Assembly: GCA_037576215.1 (NCBI GenBank)
Contig: JBANDB010000009.1
Span: 806,001-870,000, forward strand
Direction of reading: 5' to 3'
DNA length: 64,000 nt
Source: Armillaria gallica
Taxonomy: Eukaryota; Basidiomycota; Agaricomycetes; Agaricales; Physalacriaceae
Below the pieces are notes generated by a model that worked only from the letters and a program-made list of their open reading frames with translations, was not told the DNA's origin and did no database searches. Both the position numbers and the translations under genes were made by a program. This document shows, in pieces, positions 56,164-64,000 of the stretch. Each line of letters starts with the position of its first letter. Position 1 is the stretch's first letter.

Positions 56164-56865
56164 GGCATGGATAATGAGTTCCTCCTCTATGCGTACAGCG
56201 AGGATGATATTGTCTTCTTTGAGTTCTTCATCCCAGCGGTCATTGGGATCGCTGTCAGGGAGTTCGAGGATGTTCTTGATGCAATGACACCTTCCAAAGA
56301 TGACACTGCCTGTCTTCCAGTTTACACTCGGGTTGTGGCGTTTGAGCCAATCGTGACCGAGGTAAACATCTCAGTTTCTGAGGTTCATGACTGCGAGGTT
56401 GATTCGCTCGCGGTGTTTCCCTATTGTGAGGCAGAGTTCGATGAACTCGGTGATGTCGCCTCCTGTGTTTCGTGTTCTGTCTGTGTTATAGACTGGAATG
56501 GAAACTTTCAACTTTTGTGTGTTGAGGTTGTGTCTCTCAACGTATGTGCGATTTATCGTGCTTCCGGTGCACCCGCTGTCCAGGAGTGCCTTCGTGCTTA
56601 GGACCTTGCACCCTGTGCATGGTTCGATTGTGACCAGGATCATGAGGTCAGCAGTTGACCTGCGAATGTATCAAATAGGTTTGTGGAGTTCATAGAGTCA
56701 CTCTCGAGTGAGCTCTTCTTTGTTTTGTAGTTTGTGGAGAAGCTTGTCTGAGAGTTCTCCCATCCTGTCCTTGTGAATCCATAGGCACAGGACCGCACAA
56801 GCGGTGTTATCGCTCATGGCTTCGCAGATCACTTGTAGCATCCAGTCAACCTCAAAGGGTTTCAT
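56164..56865 (-). pseudogene. Protease region of element C
   Basis: It starts at the MKPFEVDWML landmark and contains TIEPCTGCKVLSTKALLDSG with the Asp-Ser-Gly triad intact, then DITEFIELCLTIGKHRERIN. TGA follows LRN, where B has a lysine/arginine before DVYLGHDWLK. The remainder joins the RT frame in the same phase. Confidence 0.75.
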
Positions 56866-56868
56866 CCA

Positions 56869-58185
56869 TCAGTGAGGGACCTCTGCAACCTTCGCGCTGA
56901 CCATTTTCAGTGCAGCTACTGTTGGTGAGGTCATCTGACTTCTGGAAATGTCGTTCAGAGTCACCCCCTCATTAGGGAGTGACTTGGTTGCCTTAATAGG
57001 TGATTCGGGTGGAGTTTGGAGCGTTTTCATTTGCTGTTTCGGAGAAATTGTTGGGCTGCCAGCGGCAAGCCACCTCTGGAAGGATGTGTCGTCCTCGATG
57101 TCGGGAACTTCTATCATAGTTACCGAATGCCCCCTTTCTACCGCCTGGGCGCTAGTGGCTTCCTGTCCTGCAGCTTTGCTGTCATACTTGTTCTTAGTCG
57201 GGGCCATTGCGCATCCAACAGTTCTTGTCACATGTGCACCTTCTCTGGGATCGCCTGGGTAGGGAGCATGCCGATTCCCCAAAGGGAAATCAGATTGCCA
57301 CAAGTTTGGCTGGACCTTGGGGCCATCACTTGAGGTGACAGCGGGTCCTCATAGTGCCATAAAAATGGTCTTACCAGTATTTGGACCTGTTCCCTCAGGA
57401 CTTAGCAAATTGTTCAGACCAGTCCCAGGGCCTCTGCCGGTCGAGCACCCTCCCTCATGGTCCTGAGGGGGGCCCGCACTCTCAGGACTCTTGCATCGCT
57501 GCAAGTCCGAAGACTGCGCTGAATGGTCCGCCATGCACACAGTCTTGTCATTTGTTCTTCGTTTGTTCCTTGCAGTCTTCCCCTGATCTGGGACAGATTT
57601 CACCTGAGCTATTTTCTGTATCTGGGGGACCACTTCGTCAAGGGGGGTGAGACCCTTCAAGGGAGGCACTTGTTCCCTTGCCCCAACTGGTCTGGCAGTC
57701 CTGGCTGCAGTAAAGCGAGGCGGTGCTGCCGTTATGTTGGGTAGCAATATGGTGGTCGCTTTTTCGATTGATGCATTCACTCATGATGAGCTACTTGCCA
57801 GTCATTTAGTCCGGTTGGGGCTCTCTGCCCCATGCCCAGCGACGGTTGTCACCTTTGCTTGTGCCCTGGCAGGCAGCTCTGTCAACCCTTTGAGTGGCTC
57901 ATGATCTACAAAGGGGTCATCATTAGTAGTCGTGTCCTGAAGGACGTTGTAACAGTTCGCTGATTCTGTAACTGGTCGCATGGTAAAGTTCAAAATGTGG
58001 CATGTAGGCCATATATTGTCCATGTTTTTGAAGTCATAAGTAAAAACTGGTTCCGCACTTGGGGACCAGGGTATAGCCGAATGCACGATAGTAAAGTTGT
58101 CTGTATGCATAGAATGAGACCGCCCAGCGGAAGGGGAACACGTACCAGTGAAGTCCTTGGTCGTTGCAGGTGAATCAGAACCCAA
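56869..58185 (-). pseudogene. Gag-protease linker of element C
   Basis: Three frames (57,303-56,869 with IEVPDIEDDTSFQRW; 57,780-57,349; 58,185-57,802) match the linker of B in order. No enzymatic motif. Confidence 0.5.
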
Positions 58186-58199
58186 ACAACCTACTCTTT

Positions 58200-59129
58200 T
58201 ACTTCCTCGACTTTAGTGTCCATAGAGAGCGGAATCTCCCCTGCCTCTATTGCTCACACCTGATGTCCTTGGCCCTTCTCCGGGCAATCCTTGCTGAGGT
58301 GCCCCTTCTTGTCGCACCTGAAGCACCTCCCTTTGTCATGCTGCCATTTCTTTTTCACGTCAATCTGCATCTTGGCATCCATTCCCGTTGGTGTCGTCCA
58401 TCATTTCAAGCTGTCCCTGCCCTTGCTATTTCCCGTTGCCTTGCCCATTGAGGAACTTGTCGCGCCCCCTGCATGATTGTTTCTGCTGGGGGCGGTAAGC
58501 TGCTTCTGGTTCCCAGGGTGGCATTCTTGGCATTGATCAATGCCATGGGCAGCATTGTAGGTGTTGTGCTGCTGACATTCCTCATACATCCAGAGGATCC
58601 GATCCTTCCATTCATTGTAGCTGCGAGGGATGCTGACGCCAATGCTGACAATGGCACTGCTGTAGGAGTATGGGACTCCTTGTCATACAGCATTGACCAT
58701 GGTGCCGCATTCTCCTGTGTCATTTCTTCGGCCTGTGAGTTTGGCCTTCTGTTCCAGCTTCTGGAAGAAGAGAAAGGCAGAGTCGCTTCCCATCTTCATT
58801 TCCTTCATCTCCTTCTTGTGCTTCTCTTCCACTGCAGGGTCCCTGAATCGTCTCTTAACTAGATCCCTGAAGTCCTCCCAGCTCAGGTATTGGTAGCAGG
58901 GAGGTTCGGTCATGTCGTCAGGAATCCACCAGTATTCTTCCCGTGTGTGGGTCCACCAGCTTTGCGTGGATCCTTCAAAGAGTCTGGTGGTGAAGATGAC
59001 CATCAGCGATGGGATCCTGAGGAAGGAGTGTCGGAAGACCTTGAAGTAAGAGTTGCAATCTCCGAGGAATCGGTTGATATCGTTGTGCTCGCCTTTGAAC
59101 TTGCCGGGTTGCTCGAACGTGGGTTTCAC
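58200..59129 (-). pseudogene. Gag capsid and zinc knuckle of element C
   Basis: The capsid frame 59,129-58,683 has KFKGEHNDINRFLGDCNSYF, TQSWWTHTREEYWW, SWEDFRDLVKRRFRDPAVEE and SAFLFFQKLEQKAKLTGRRN. The knuckle CFRCDKKGHLSKDC is read at about 58,327-58,286. A phase change and stops lie between the two. The capsid domain is nearly intact. Confidence 0.8.
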
Positions 59130-59329
59130 CCTGATGAACAGGGGTGCCAGGTCATCGTCCCAGTTACCGAGGGGACCGTGATCCGGTGGTTGGTAATTCA
59201 GGGGTTGAGGGACCGAGAAGTGGTTGGTCCTTGGGTTATTAGGGGGTGGTCCGCCTGGTCATCCTCGATCAGGGGCCTTCTTCTTTCGTTCTTCTGTTAG
59301 CTCCTCTCATAGCCTAACATTCTTGTCTT

Positions 59330-60594
59330 GCATTTATGCAGCCTGGGTTTGTAGCTGCACTAGTCGTTCTTTGATGGTTGGTTCGGCGGGTTGACCAGAT
59401 CCACCGGCTTTGTTCCCTGCTCCTGCTATCACCCTACTCGTCCCCTTCCCCAGGTACTGCCCCCTCTGCCTCCAGTTCTGTGTCACATGCTGTGGGAGTG
59501 AGTTGGGTAGCAGTCCTACCCTTGGTGGGCTGGGTTCGGGGAATATTCCAAACGTCTGGGGGCGGTACTGGTAGTGAAGGAGCTGGTCAGGGGACCAGGT
59601 TGCGAAGTCGGTCGTTCTCTCTGGCTGCCAACTCTCGTAGAACGTCCTCAAGCTACTCCTGCTCAGGGCATGTTTGGAACTTATTCCTGAAGATCTGGCC
59701 CCCAGGTGCAGGCGGGTATTTGGTGCGTCATTGGTTGGCCACAATGTGAGCCATGATGGTCTCCCTTTGTTGGGAGATTGTTCTGGTGATCTTGTCACCC
59801 TGGTTGACAGCGAGGTAGTAGCCCATGGGTTCTCATACCCTCCTAGTCCTTGCTGTGAACCGGCACTCCATGTCCTGCCATCGGAGATTCCAGGCGAGGG
59901 AGTGCTCAGGTCCGAGGATCTCCCTGTCTCAAATAGAGAGTTCAGGCCACTCATAATTGTTCCTTCCTGGACGGAAGGGGTCGTCGTTTCTTCACCTATT
60001 TCCCTCATAGTCATATTCAAGGGGGTCGAACTCATGTCGCTGGACAAGTCACTGCTGGTAGGTGAAGAAGTCCTCAGCCAGGGAGTCAGAGTCCTCGGCA
60101 TCGGATTCTGGGAATCTTCCCATTCGCCGGCCAAGGTCCAGTTGGTCAGGATGGGGTATGACCACCCAGGGATATCATGGTGGAACTGGTATGGGTCTGC
60201 CTGGGTACCCAGGAAGAGGTTCACTGTTGGTATCATGTATGATGATGGGGTCGTGGGTTGTGGCGCCCTCATCACAGGCCAGTTCGATGACACCAGCTCT
60301 CGGTTGTCTGGGCCATACAGGGTGGTCATCAGGGTCTGGTCCATCGAGGACCATAGTCCATACCTCCCTGGGCGGGGTGAAGGGGTCTGGACTGGGGGTT
60401 CGTGGAACATTGCTCGGTCTGGGAGTCACATTCCTAGGCCCCAGGGCCCCCCTCTCCTCCCTAGTCAAGACGAACTTGGCCTCGGAGCTATAAGAGGCTG
60501 TGGCTATCATCCTAGTTCGGGTTTGGCAACATGCTGTAATCGAAGTCGTTGAGTAATCTGAGGAATGAGAGTCAGAGGTGCTAGTGGATGCCAC
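59330..60594 (-). pseudogene. Gag N-terminal region of element C
   Basis: The true phase starts MASTSTSDSHSSDYS (ATG 60,594), runs open to 60,175, and continues with NNYEWPELS and EPMGYYLAVNQGDKIT in the same phase, with stops mostly TGA. This matches B. A 358-codon open frame in another phase (60,410-59,334) is not the gag reading. Confidence 0.6.
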
Positions 60595-60615
60595 TCTGGG
60601 CTGGTCGGTGGTGTA

Positions 60616-60813
60616 TCAGAGGTAGACATAATGTCTAGGGAGGGGTTCGTTTCGGATGGGGACTAGGAGTCCTCGCCTCTGAAGGTATCCTTGGATTTCT
60701 TCCTGAAATGCAAGGAGAATGAGGGCCGTAAAGAAGGCAATGAGGGTTGCCCTGATGAGGGTGGTACCGATAGAGATGGTTTGTTCTCTAATCAGGTCAG
60801 GGGTCATCGGCAC
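60616..60813 (-). CDS. Leader small ORF-c of element C, single predicted membrane helix
   Basis: 65 codons, intact. MPMTPDLIREQTISIGTTLI, helix ATLIAFFTALILLAF, then QEEIQGYLQRRGLL and a basic tail. It is homologous to 50,307-50,155 of B. It lies 21 bases upstream of the gag ATG. Confidence 0.6.
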   Translation of the reverse strand: MPMTPDLIREQTISIGTTLIRATLIAFFTALILLAFQEEIQGYLQRRGLLVPIRNEPLPRHYVYL

Positions 60814-60952
60814 TGTCTTTGATATCGTTCAATGTCTCTCAAAAGGAGAGCGACTTGTCAAAAAGCGATCTGTGCTAGTATGAAGGCGAGTAGGTTCAAG
60901 GCGAACCAGTATCAGTGTTCAGGGTTTATACCTGGTTCTGGCAGTCGATCCG

Positions 60953-61093
60953 TCATTGAATAAGAATGGCGCGAAAGTGTTGAATGAGGAGGAGGCAGTC
61001 AAGGAAGACGATGCAAAGGAGGGCTACAATAGCGACTGTGGCAGAGATGGATACTGTGGCGATGGTGGTTGGTGTCCATGTGGTAATGGGCAT
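60953..61093 (-). CDS. Leader small ORF-b of element C, single predicted membrane helix
   Basis: 46 codons from MPITTWTPTTIA, with one hydrophobic helix (TVSISATVAIVALLCIVFLD), then CLLLIQHFRAILIQ. The frame is open further upstream to 61,165. It occupies the position of ORF-b in B. Between it and ORF-c, another short hydrophobic reading (about 60,900-60,860, WFALNLLAFILAQIAF) resembles a B reading (FKFIAYNLLAL at about 50,375-50,340), suggesting a fourth, decayed frame. Confidence 0.45.
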   Translation of the reverse strand: MPITTWTPTTIATVSISATVAIVALLCIVFLDCLLLIQHFRAILIQ

Positions 61094-61193
61094 ATGGGTT
61101 TTTTGGTTTCTGCGTATATTGCAACTAGCAACGCGTTGAATACTGCCACCAGGGTAGTTTGACAATTGACTCAGCTGAGGAGTTTAGTCAATG

Positions 61194-61396
61194 TTGAGGT
61201 CATAGTCTCTTCCACCATATCCACAGTAGTCGTAGTGATTGTAGTCGTCATAGGGGTCAGAGGTCGGTTGTCACTTGGGGTGTTTTCAGTTCTTTCTGCG
61301 CTTTGGGGTTGGCTTTTGTCATCCTCCTGCCACGTTCTTTGTGGCTTCATTGTTCTTTCAGTTCTTCTGGAATTTTGGTTGGCGGTTTGAGGGCAT
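61194..61396 (-). pseudogene. Leader small ORF-a of element C, degraded except conserved end
   Basis: The start MPSNRQPKFQKN resembles MRPSRSTKPETN of B but runs into stops and a phase change. The end reads YCGYGGRDYDLNID-stop, almost identical to B. The conserved C-terminus after an eroded start shows the frame was once intact. Confidence 0.5.
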
Positions 61397-61435
61397 AAAA
61401 GATCTCTGCGGTGAATGTTAGGAGATGTAGTAGAA

Positions 61436-61448
61436 AGCTTTGAGCTAA
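61436..61448 (-). promoter_or_regulatory. Self-priming site of element C
   Basis: TTAGCTCAAAGCT on the minus strand, one base after the LTR, pairs 13 of 13 with the putative transcript start AGCTTTGAGCTAA (61,615-61,603). A TATATAAG lies about 34 bp upstream of that start. Confidence 0.75.
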
Positions 61449-61449
61449 T

Positions 61450-61820
61450 TGTTATGGTCGGACTCGGGAATAACAATACGAGGCGATCTTAGGCTGCTTC
61501 GCGTTCGGGCAGTCACCTAAGATACCATTGATTGCTACAGCGAGGCGGTTATAATGCTTAGTCTCTCAGCAAGCGGTAGAGAAAAGTCTGGGGTGTATAA
61601 ACTTAGCTCAAAGCTAGGATACATGGCTTTGAGTAATGCTACTTATATACTGGTTCGTTTGTGTCTAATAATAGTCTGCTGAATAATAGAAAGTCGTACG
61701 ATCTGTCAATCGTGAGAGAAATCGTGGAAGTCGTATAGTCATCGTGAGGTCATGGCGAGGTGCCGGGATGCTGAGGTGCTGAGATAAGATAAGATAAGAG
61801 AAAATGGAAAAATCGTAACA
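61450..61820 (-). repeat. 5' LTR of element C
   Basis: 371 bp. On the minus strand it starts TGTTACGATTTTTCCATTTT, with a triple CTTATC at 61,798-61,783, and ends ACCATAACA. TGATG follows at 61,821. Confidence 0.92.
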
Positions 61821-64000
61821 TGATGGGAATACAACAATGTATGCATCAAAGGCAGCAATAAGTGGAAGGCAGCATTTAGAATGAACCAAGGCTTGTTTGA
61901 GCCCACAGTTATGTTCTTTGGGCTCACTAATTCCCCTGCCACCTTCCAGTGGATGATGAACAACATCTTCAAGGATCTCATCATGTCAGGAGTAGTTACC
62001 GTCTACCTCAATGACATCCTGATTATGTCCAAAACCAAGGAAGAACATCACTACATCACATGTGAAGTTCTAAAAGTCCTACAAAAGAACAAGCTATTCC
62101 TTAAAACAGAGAAATGCAAGTTTGAAACCTTGGAAACATAATACCTTGGAGTCATCATCAGCGAAGGCAGCATTCACATGGACCCAGTCAAAATACAAGG
62201 AATAGCAGAATGGCCCATACCAGCCAAGAAACAACAGTTACAATTGTTCTTAGACTTTACAAACTTCTATCAGCAGTTCATAAAAGGATACAGCAAAATT
62301 GTCAAACCTATGACACAGCTGACAGGAAACGATTCATGGAAGTGGGGGGTGGCACAACAAGAAGTGTTTGACCAATTAAAAAGACAATTGGTGGAGGACA
62401 TGGTACTAGCAATACCAATGGAGGGAGGCAAGTTCTGCATGGAAGTGGATGCTAGTGAGGGGGCAATAGGCACTGTTTTGTCACAAAAACAGGATGGAAA
62501 ATGGTGCCCCATCGCATTCTTATCCAAATCCCTCACAATCACAGAACGAAATTACAAAATCTATGACAAAGAATTGCTTGCAATCATGCTTGCTCTTGAC
62601 AAATGGAGACATTACCTGATGGGAGCAGCTCAAGATTTCAAAATCTAGATGGATCACCAAAACCTCCAGTATTTCTGAAAACCCCAGAAGCTAAATCAAT
62701 GACAAGTGTGTTGGGTAACTGAGCTGGCTGAATACTATTTCTCTCTTCACCACAAGCTGAGCACAGTAAACAAAAAGGCTGACTTGCTTAGCTGAAGAGC
62801 AGACCATGAACAAGGCAAAGACAATAACGATGAAATTGTAGTTCTGAAACCCGAGCACTTCCAAGCAATGATCATGCCTACCATAGAGGAAACTTGAACA
62901 AAAATCAAACATGCCACACTTGACCACCACTCATGGGACAAAAATGTCTGTGGATCCCTTAACCATGATCGAGGAATGAAAATAGAGAATGGACTAATCT
63001 ATTACAATGGCCAGATCTATGTTCCCCAAGATCATGCATTACAAGGAGAAATCATTACACAATCTCACAACTACATCACGGTGGGACACCCAGGCATTGA
63101 AAAGACCAAGTAACTCATCCTACAAGAATACTGGTGGCTCAAAATGAAGAAAAACATAGAGGCCTGCATTTGTGCCTGCGAAACATGCCAATGAACCAAG
63201 TCAAGCACTCAAGCAAAAGCGGCACACCTTCACCCCAATGTTATCCCTTCCAGGCCATGGACTCACATTTTTGTCGATATGGTCACTGGCCTACCTCTTT
63301 GCCATGGCTATGATGCCATCCTCATGATTGTCAACCATTTTTCCAAGGAAATCATCCCTATTGCATGCTCCATGGAACTTTCATTGGAAGGATGGGCAAA
63401 ATCCTATGTGATGAAGTCTATGCCAAGCACAGAATGCCACAAGTAGTCATCTCCAACCAAGGAACAGTGTTCATCTCCAAATTCATGAAAGACCTCTACA
63501 ACTTGCTCCAGATCAAAAGCAATGTGTCTACCACCTTTCACCCTCAGACAGACAGACAGACAGAATGAGTCAATCAGGAGGTTGAAAAATACCTCCATCT
63601 CTTTGTTAACTATCTTCAAGATGACTGGGTAGAATGGTTGTCACTTGCTGCCTTCACTCACAACAATTGCACTCATTCAGCCACTGGTAAAAGCCCATTC
63701 GAGGTCAATTATGGCTATAACGCCCATATCCTACCAGGAGCCAAGCCTCAGACACCATTCCAAACCCCAGCCTCAACCATGTTCATCTCCAAAATGCAGG
63801 AGATCCATGCCACAGCCAAATGATCCCTTGAGAAAGCCGCCGACCAAATGAAAGCCCAGTATGACAAAAAGAAGTGCCCTGCAATTGAGTATCAAGTAGG
63901 AGACAAGGTTTGGCTCAACACAACCAACCTTCATCTTCCTCAACCAAAGGAAAAGCTTGCAGGCAAAAAAACGGGCCCCTTTGTGATCATTGCAAAGAAG
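61821..64000 (+). pseudogene. Element A: RT palm, RNase H and integrase, running off the window
   Basis: It resumes the RT at WGYNN, then KAAFRMNQGLFEPTVMFFGL, LTNSPATFQWMMN, VYLNDILIMSK (YLND for YLDD), MDPVKIQGIAEWPIP; RNase H with CMEVDASEGAIGTVLSQ and [15 protein letters not shown]; then integrase YWWLKMKKNIEACICACETC, HIFVDMVTGLPL, ISNQGTVFISKFMKDLY (Asp is Asn: SNQG for SDQG or SDRG), STTFHPQTDRQTE and [20 protein letters not shown], up to VGDKVWLNTTNLHLP and the window end. Stops are mostly TGA at expected arginines (for example CQ-stop-TKSS, QTE-stop-VNQ), plus a few TAA/TAG. All readable in essentially one frame. Confidence 0.85.

Larger units (their letters stand above)
52254..61820 (-). 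mobile_element. Element C: Ty3/Gypsy chromovirus in antisense inside the RT of A
   Basis: LTRs of 371 bp at both ends and a 5-bp target duplication TGATG; internal order on the minus strand is primer site, leader frames, gag, knuckle, protease, RT, RNase H, integrase, chromodomain, polypurine tract. No later insertion. It is the most complete of the A/B/C type in the window at 9.6 kb, yet defective: many TGA stops, YLNN in the RT and at least one frameshift near 54,630. Confidence 0.92.
11211..64000 (+). mobile_element. Element A: nested Ty3/Gypsy chromovirus-like retrotransposon, 3' end outside window
   Basis: The 5' LTR is at 11,211-11,568, followed by a self-priming site, a leader reading frame, gag, protease, reverse transcriptase, RNase H and integrase, all on the plus strand. 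The body is in three pieces (11,569-16,377, 51,400-52,253, 61,821-64,000) because B and C inserted into it. Joining the pieces restores the domain order: protease DSGCTS, then the rest of the protease; RT N-terminus, then WGYNN and the palm. Target duplications GCCAT and TGATG mark the two breaks. The coding frames hold many premature stops, mostly TGA at expected arginine codons, so this is the oldest layer and is defective. The 3' LTR and right target duplication are not in the window. Confidence 0.9.

Noticed and set aside
59334..60410. Open frame of 358 codons on the minus strand in the gag region of C
   Set aside because: The phase that aligns with gag of B (NYEWPELS, YYLAVNQ) is a different one. 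This frame is long because the region lacks stops in this phase, and it has no counterpart in B.
1..64000. CRISPR array, bacterial operon or prophage
   Set aside because: Spliced genes, LTR retrotransposons with chromodomains and Plavaka show a fungal nuclear genome; no regularly spaced repeats of CRISPR type.

Overview
The window is eukaryotic and almost certainly from a repeat-rich agaricomycete (Basidiomycota). The evidence is short introns of about 50-60 bp with GTRNGT donors, a Plavaka-type transposase with its characteristic zinc finger, and Ty3/Gypsy elements with chromodomain integrases (chromoviruses). I see no ordinary metabolic gene, rRNA or canonical tRNA. The species cannot be named from the sequence alone.

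Layout. Bases 1-11,210 are AT-rich flank with three minus-strand copies, all damaged or cut by the window edge, of a small spliced gene with one membrane segment and a coiled coil, plus a 367-bp inverted-repeat MITE. From 11,211 to the right edge the window is one nest of transposons. Element A (plus strand, 5' LTR at 11,211-11,568) runs off the right edge. It is split in its protease by element B (minus, 16,378-51,399, target duplication GCCAT) and in its reverse transcriptase by element C (minus, 52,254-61,820, target duplication TGATG). B is split in its integrase by a 10.2-kb Plavaka DNA transposon (19,587-29,788) and between reverse transcriptase and RNase H by element D (plus, 30,871-44,577, target duplication GCTTT, a different Gypsy family with 192-bp LTRs). 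D contains a 2.4-kb near-perfect palindrome (40,303-42,715) whose arms each carry a tRNA-like sequence. Two copies of a transposase-less TIR element lie in opposite orientation, one in the gag region of A (12,637-13,923) and one in the 3' LTR of B (16,475-18,141). Joining the flanks across each insertion restores the interrupted host reading, so the order of events is A, then B and C, then D and Plavaka, then the palindrome.

How the parts relate. A, B and C are sister families. Their LTRs share a triple GATA-type motif, a TATA box and a 13-nt 5' transcript start complementary to the sequence just after the LTR. That is the Tf1/sushi self-priming arrangement rather than tRNA priming. B and C also carry, between LTR and gag, a conserved set of very small reading frames, two of them encoding single predicted membrane helices. 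A has one such frame. I regard this leader module as the most likely undescribed feature.

State of the genes. Nearly all retroelement frames are broken, mainly by TGA where the family has arginine, as expected from CGA to TGA change at methylated CpG. The two LTRs of D differ at nine positions, eight of them the expected outcome of CpG decay at five sites. Several catalytic-residue losses (YLDD to YLND or YLNN, protease DSG to NSG or DSR) fit the same cause. The clearest open multi-exon gene is the companion gene in the Plavaka element (27,258-29,136); the Plavaka transposase itself has two CGA-to-TGA stops and two apparent frameshifts.
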